A stretch of DNA of 6,620 bases from Campylobacterales bacterium (GTDB lineage Bacteria; Campylobacterota; Campylobacteria; Campylobacterales; JAADDG01), in NCBI GenBank assembly GCA_027009865.1, contig JALVCR010000305.1:1-6620 (forward strand), read 5' to 3'. Positions 4,221 through 6,620 of the stretch are shown piece after piece. The notes beneath the pieces are model-generated. The model saw only the letters and a list, made by a program, of their open reading frames with translations, searched no databases and had not been told where the DNA came from. Position 1 is the first letter of the stretch. Every line of letters starts with the position of its first letter. A program made the translations under genes and the position numbers.

Positions 4221-5396
4221 ATGATAAAGAATAGATTTGATGATAGTTTTGCTTCAAAAATAGAAGATGATTTGCTCTCTTTAAGGGTTTATACTTCCCG
4301 TCTTTTAGGAGAGGAAGAGGATTTGGTGCTGCATGGAGGAGGCAATACATCTGTAAAAATAGGAGACTATTTATACGTAAAGGGGAGCGGATGGGATTTG
4401 GCATCCATAGAAAAAGAGGGATTTGCTGCAGTTAAACTGGAAACTTTAAAAGAGATGGCAAAAAGAGATACTTTAAAAGATAGCCAGATGGTAAAACTCC
4501 AAAGAGAGGCTATGAGGGATAAAAACTCTCCAAATCCCTCTATAGAGGCTATTTTGCATGCAATAATTCCCTACAAGTTTGTAGATCATACCCATGCAGA
4601 TTCAATAGTTACGATTTCAAACACTCCAAACGGAAAAAAGATTTTAAAAGAGATTTTTAAAGAGAAAGCCTTGATTATAGATTACGTAATGCCAGGATTT
4701 CTCCTTGCAAAAGAGGTTTATAACAAAAGCAAAGATTTAAATTGGGACAGTATAGATATGATTATTTTGTTAAACCATGGGATTTTTACTTTTGATAACG
4801 ATGCCAAAAGAAGCTATGAAAAGATGATAAAAGCGGTAAACATGGCAGAAGAGTTTTTACAAAAAAACGCTTCTTTGAAAATAGATGAAATATCCTTTAA
4901 TGAAATCCCTAAAGAAGATAAAGATCTTTTAGAAAAAGAGATAAGCAAATTAAGAGGCACTAAAATAAGAGCCATACCTTTAAATACAAAATTCTCTAAA
5001 TATTTCGCAAACCTAAAAGAGACGGAAGAGATAGTAAAAAACGGCGTTTTGACACCGGAGCATGTCATTAGGATAAAACCTTTCCCTCTGATTTTGGATA
5101 AAAATATCAAAGAAGAAATTGACAAATTTACAAAAAATTACAAAGCTTATTTTAAAAAATTTGCAACAAACGAGATTATGCTGGATCTCGCTCCAAGATG
5201 GGGAGTTTATAAAAACAAAGACGTTTTGATATTTCCAAAAGATGAAAAAGAGGAGAAAATTTTAAAAGATATAGTAACACACACGATTAAAGCCATGCTA
5301 AGAGCCCAAAAGCTTGGCGGATGGAAATCTCTTAGCCAAAGGGATTTGTTTTCTATGGAGTATTGGGAACTTGAGCAGGCAAAACTTAAAAAATAA
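4221..5396 (+). CDS. Stand-alone class II aldolase domain protein (RhaD/SDR-type family, no SDR half)
   Basis: This is a 391-residue class II (zinc-dependent) aldolase/adducin-family protein. Motifs, numbered from the chosen start, are HGGGNTS (38-44, phosphate-binding region), KGSGWD (54-59), catalytic-type Glu109 in PSIEAILHA, zinc-ligand candidates His123 and His125 in DHTHAD, and His186 in LLNHG. The C-terminal half contains TPEHVIRIKPFPL and ends DLFSMEYWELEQAKLKK. Both resemble the spacer before the dehydrogenase of bifunctional rhamnulose-phosphate aldolase/alcohol dehydrogenases, but no Rossmann GxxxGxG follows. An upstream in-frame ATG at 4194 adds nine residues. ATG 4221 is preferred because GGAG (4209-4212) is spaced 8 nt from it. 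A sugar-phosphate or related aldol substrate is likely; the exact one cannot be told. Confidence 0.85.
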   Translation: MIKNRFDDSFASKIEDDLLSLRVYTSRLLGEEEDLVLHGGGNTSVKIGDYLYVKGSGWDLASIEKEGFAAVKLETLKEMAKRDTLKDSQMVKLQREAMRDKNSPNPSIEAILHAIIPYKFVDHTHADSIVTISNTPNGKKILKEIFKEKALIIDYVMPGFLLAKEVYNKSKDLNWDSIDMIILLNHGIFTFDNDAKRSYEKMIKAVNMAEEFLQKNASLKIDEISFNEIPKEDKDLLEKEISKLRGTKIRAIPLNTKFSKYFANLKETEEIVKNGVLTPEHVIRIKPFPLILDKNIKEEIDKFTKNYKAYFKKFATNEIMLDLAPRWGVYKNKDVLIFPKDEKEEKILKDIVTHTIKAMLRAQKLGGWKSLSQRDLFSMEYWELEQAKLKK

Positions 5397-5412
5397 CCCC
5401 TTTAAAGAGGTT
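5388..5412 (-). terminator. Terminator shared by convergent stop codons
   Basis: On the minus strand AACCUC (5412-5407) pairs with GGGGUU (5400-5395), one U-G wobble, around a UUUAAA loop, then A and six U (5393-5388). This fits an intrinsic terminator for the methyltransferase. Its stop codon lies in the loop, and the aldolase stop TAA overlaps the base of the stem. On the plus strand the stem has a C-A mismatch and a weaker UUUAUAU tail, so it is weaker for the aldolase. Confidence 0.65.
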
Positions 5413-6055
5413 TATATGCCTGCAAGAGCCTTACGAAATTTTTAAAATAGAAATTCTCTTCAAACCCATCAAAACCAAAATCTTTAAGCATCTTTTTTGT
5501 ATCTCTTTTTATGAAATCCTCAGCAAGGGGGCATTCAACTTTTCTTATGGCAAATTTGACATACCAAGGGGCGCTATCGACATCGAAATTGGAGTAATCC
5601 AAAATCGCAAATCTACCTCCCTTTTTTAGTGCGTTAAAAGCATTTTGGATAATGATTTCTCTTTTTTCCTGAATAAATCCATGCAGAACAAAAGAGATAA
5701 ATACCACGTCAAACTCCTCTTTAAAATCCAAAGGCTCATCTATTCTTCTATCTAAAAGTTTTATATTTGAAAAAGAGGAGCATTTCTTTTTAAACTGCTC
5801 TTTCATCTCCTCTCCTATCTCTAAAGCGACTATCTCTCCTTTATCTACATACTCCCTCATTAAAAGAGCGTTTCTTCCGGTGCCTGCCCCAAAATCCAAA
5901 ACTCTATCATCTCTTTTTAAATTTAAATCTTTTATAACTTTTCTGATAAAAGAGGGATATTTGCCAAACGTTATAATATCCATCAAAATATCGTAATATT
6001 TAGCTTCAAAGCCTTTAACCTCGACTTTTGAATCTTCCTGTCTTAACTCTTGCAT
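5402..6055 (-). CDS. Class I SAM-dependent methyltransferase (UbiE-like fold)
   Basis: This is a 217-residue cytosolic-type protein with the class I methyltransferase order. Motif I VLDFGAGTGRN (52-62) binds SAM. An acidic residue ends the second strand (ALEIGEEM, Glu79, ribose contact). The strand FDVVFISFVLHGF (115-127) follows, then LKKGGRFAILDYSNF (about 149-163). The N-terminal KYYDILMDIITFGKYPSFIRKVI resembles UbiE/COQ5-like and Methyltransf_11 proteins. It lacks features that would identify a quinone, lipid or metalloid substrate, so none is assigned. The ATG start has AAAGGA upstream at suitable spacing. It is convergent with the aldolase (5-nt gap) and divergent from the thioredoxin-like gene. 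Confidence 0.88.
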   Translation of the reverse strand: MQELRQEDSKVEVKGFEAKYYDILMDIITFGKYPSFIRKVIKDLNLKRDDRVLDFGAGTGRNALLMREYVDKGEIVALEIGEEMKEQFKKKCSSFSNIKLLDRRIDEPLDFKEEFDVVFISFVLHGFIQEKREIIIQNAFNALKKGGRFAILDYSNFDVDSAPWYVKFAIRKVECPLAEDFIKRDTKKMLKDFGFDGFEENFYFKNFVRLLQAYKPL

Positions 6056-6093
6056 TCCAATCCTTTAGTTTTTTTAATAAACCATTAAAACGA

Positions 6094-6107
6094 GATAATA
6101 TATTATA
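6094..6107. promoter_or_regulatory. Divergent promoter region centred on a 12-bp palindrome
   Basis: The 80-nt gap between the methyltransferase and the thioredoxin-like gene is AT-rich. ATAATATATTAT (6095-6106) is a perfect palindrome. It includes a minus-strand TATAAT (6107-6102) and a plus-strand GATAAT (6094-6099), so overlapping back-to-back -10 boxes are possible. No convincing -35 boxes are present. The palindrome could instead be simple AT-rich sequence. Confidence 0.4.
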
Positions 6108-6135
6108 ACTTCTATTTTAGCTAAGGAGATAAAAG

Positions 6136-6462
6136 TTGAAAAAATTAAGTTCAATTTTAGAGATAGATGATTTTTTAAAAAATCCAGCTGTTCTTCTTTA
6201 CATCTCGGCTCCAAACTGCAACGTTTGCGATGTTTTAAAAGAGAGAGTGGAGAATCTCTTTAAAGAGAAGTTTCCAAAAATAAAAATGGCTGAAGCCAAT
6301 GTAGCGGAAATTCCTGAGATATCAGCAAAATTCAATATTTTTAGCGCTCCAACTTTTATGATATATTTTGAGGGAAAAGAGTTTGCAAGGGAAGGAAGGA
6401 ATGTGGGGCTTCTTCCTTTAAGTCAAAAAATAGAAAAAGTATATAATCTTTTCTTTAACTAA
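6136..6462 (+). CDS. Small thioredoxin-like protein with CNVC active site
   Basis: This is a 108-residue thioredoxin-fold protein. The redox motif is Cys28-Asn-Val-Cys31 (SAPNCNVCDVLKERV), with a cis-proline segment SAPTF at 70-74 and a following strand MIYFEGKEF. It differs from classical TrxA: the motif is not CGPC and the Trp before it is replaced by Asn. Redox potential and partner may therefore differ. There is no signal peptide, so it is probably cytosolic. The start is TTG, chosen because AAGGAG (6123-6128) sits 7 nt upstream and no in-frame ATG fits. It stands alone, divergent from the methyltransferase and 59 nt before the exported-protein gene. Confidence 0.88.
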   Translation: MKKLSSILEIDDFLKNPAVLLYISAPNCNVCDVLKERVENLFKEKFPKIKMAEANVAEIPEISAKFNIFSAPTFMIYFEGKEFAREGRNVGLLPLSQKIEKVYNLFFN

Positions 6463-6521
6463 AGGTAATTTAATTTATATTCGATAAGATTTTATTAATA
6501 TTTTCTAAAGAAGGATTGATA

Positions 6522-6620
6522 ATGATAAAAAGAATATCCAAATTTGCCACAGCCGCTTTGCTTGTAACTTCCGCTCTAAACGGCGGAGAGATAAGATTTG
6601 GAAAGGGAACTTTCGATATG
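6522..6620 (+). CDS. Exported protein, N-terminal fragment (window edge)
   Basis: Thirty-three codons are visible, starting MIKRISKFATAALLVTSALNGGEIRFGKG and continuing open to the last base. The Lys/Arg start, hydrophobic core ATAALLVTSAL and small residues before GGEIRF look like a Sec signal peptide, with cleavage probably near residues 19-22. The mature start (GEIRFGKGTFDM) is reminiscent of Campylobacterota outer-membrane or porin-like proteins, but too little is visible to name it. The ATG start has AAGGA (6511-6515) at 6-nt spacing. The 59-nt upstream gap is AT-rich, with no clear promoter. Confidence 0.7.
   Translation, partial: MIKRISKFATAALLVTSALNGGEIRFGKGTFDM

Overview
The window is a compact, AT-rich bacterial chromosome segment that most resembles Campylobacterota (Epsilonproteobacteria). 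The basis is the protein sequences and the gene order: Thr/Tyr/Gly/Thr tRNAs, tuf, rpmG, tRNA-Trp, secE, nusG, rplK, rplA. A genus cannot be named safely; a vent-type lineage such as Nautiliales or a Nitratiruptor relative is a guess.

Positions 1-3914 form one minus-strand translation and transcription block. A textbook sigma70 promoter (TTGACA, 17-bp spacer, TATAAT) at 3886-3914 starts it. Transcription then runs leftward through tRNA-Thr(UGU), tRNA-Tyr(GUA), tRNA-Gly(UCC), tRNA-Thr(GGU), tuf (EF-Tu), rpmG (L33), tRNA-Trp(CCA), secE, nusG, rplK (L11) and rplA (L1, cut by the window edge). The first five genes keep the order of the E. coli thrU-tyrU-glyT-thrT-tufB operon. Most mRNA/tRNA junctions carry a compact hairpin. 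The tuf-rpmG gap carries two mutually exclusive hairpins, one of which hides the rpmG ribosome-binding site. The rplK-rplA gap carries a small two-helix fold that could be an L1 autoregulatory site.

Positions 3915-4220 hold no convincing gene but contain the most unusual structure here. Between divergent promoters lies a roughly 200-bp nested palindrome (3981-4183) with perfect inverted repeats of 13, 10, 15 and 10 bp stacked inside one another. Its core looks like an intrinsic terminator with a U-tract. A second upstream copy of one terminator arm could pair with the other arm instead. It may be an attenuator leader for the gene at 4221, an independent structured RNA, or a MITE-like palindromic repeat.

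Positions 4221-6620 are ordinary chromosomal genes. The first is a stand-alone class II aldolase that resembles the aldolase half of bifunctional RhaD-type aldolase/dehydrogenases and stops about where the dehydrogenase would begin. A convergent class I SAM-dependent methyltransferase follows, sharing a terminator hairpin over both stop codons. Divergent from that is a small thioredoxin-like protein with a TTG start and a CNVC motif, then the signal-peptide end of an exported protein that runs off the window.
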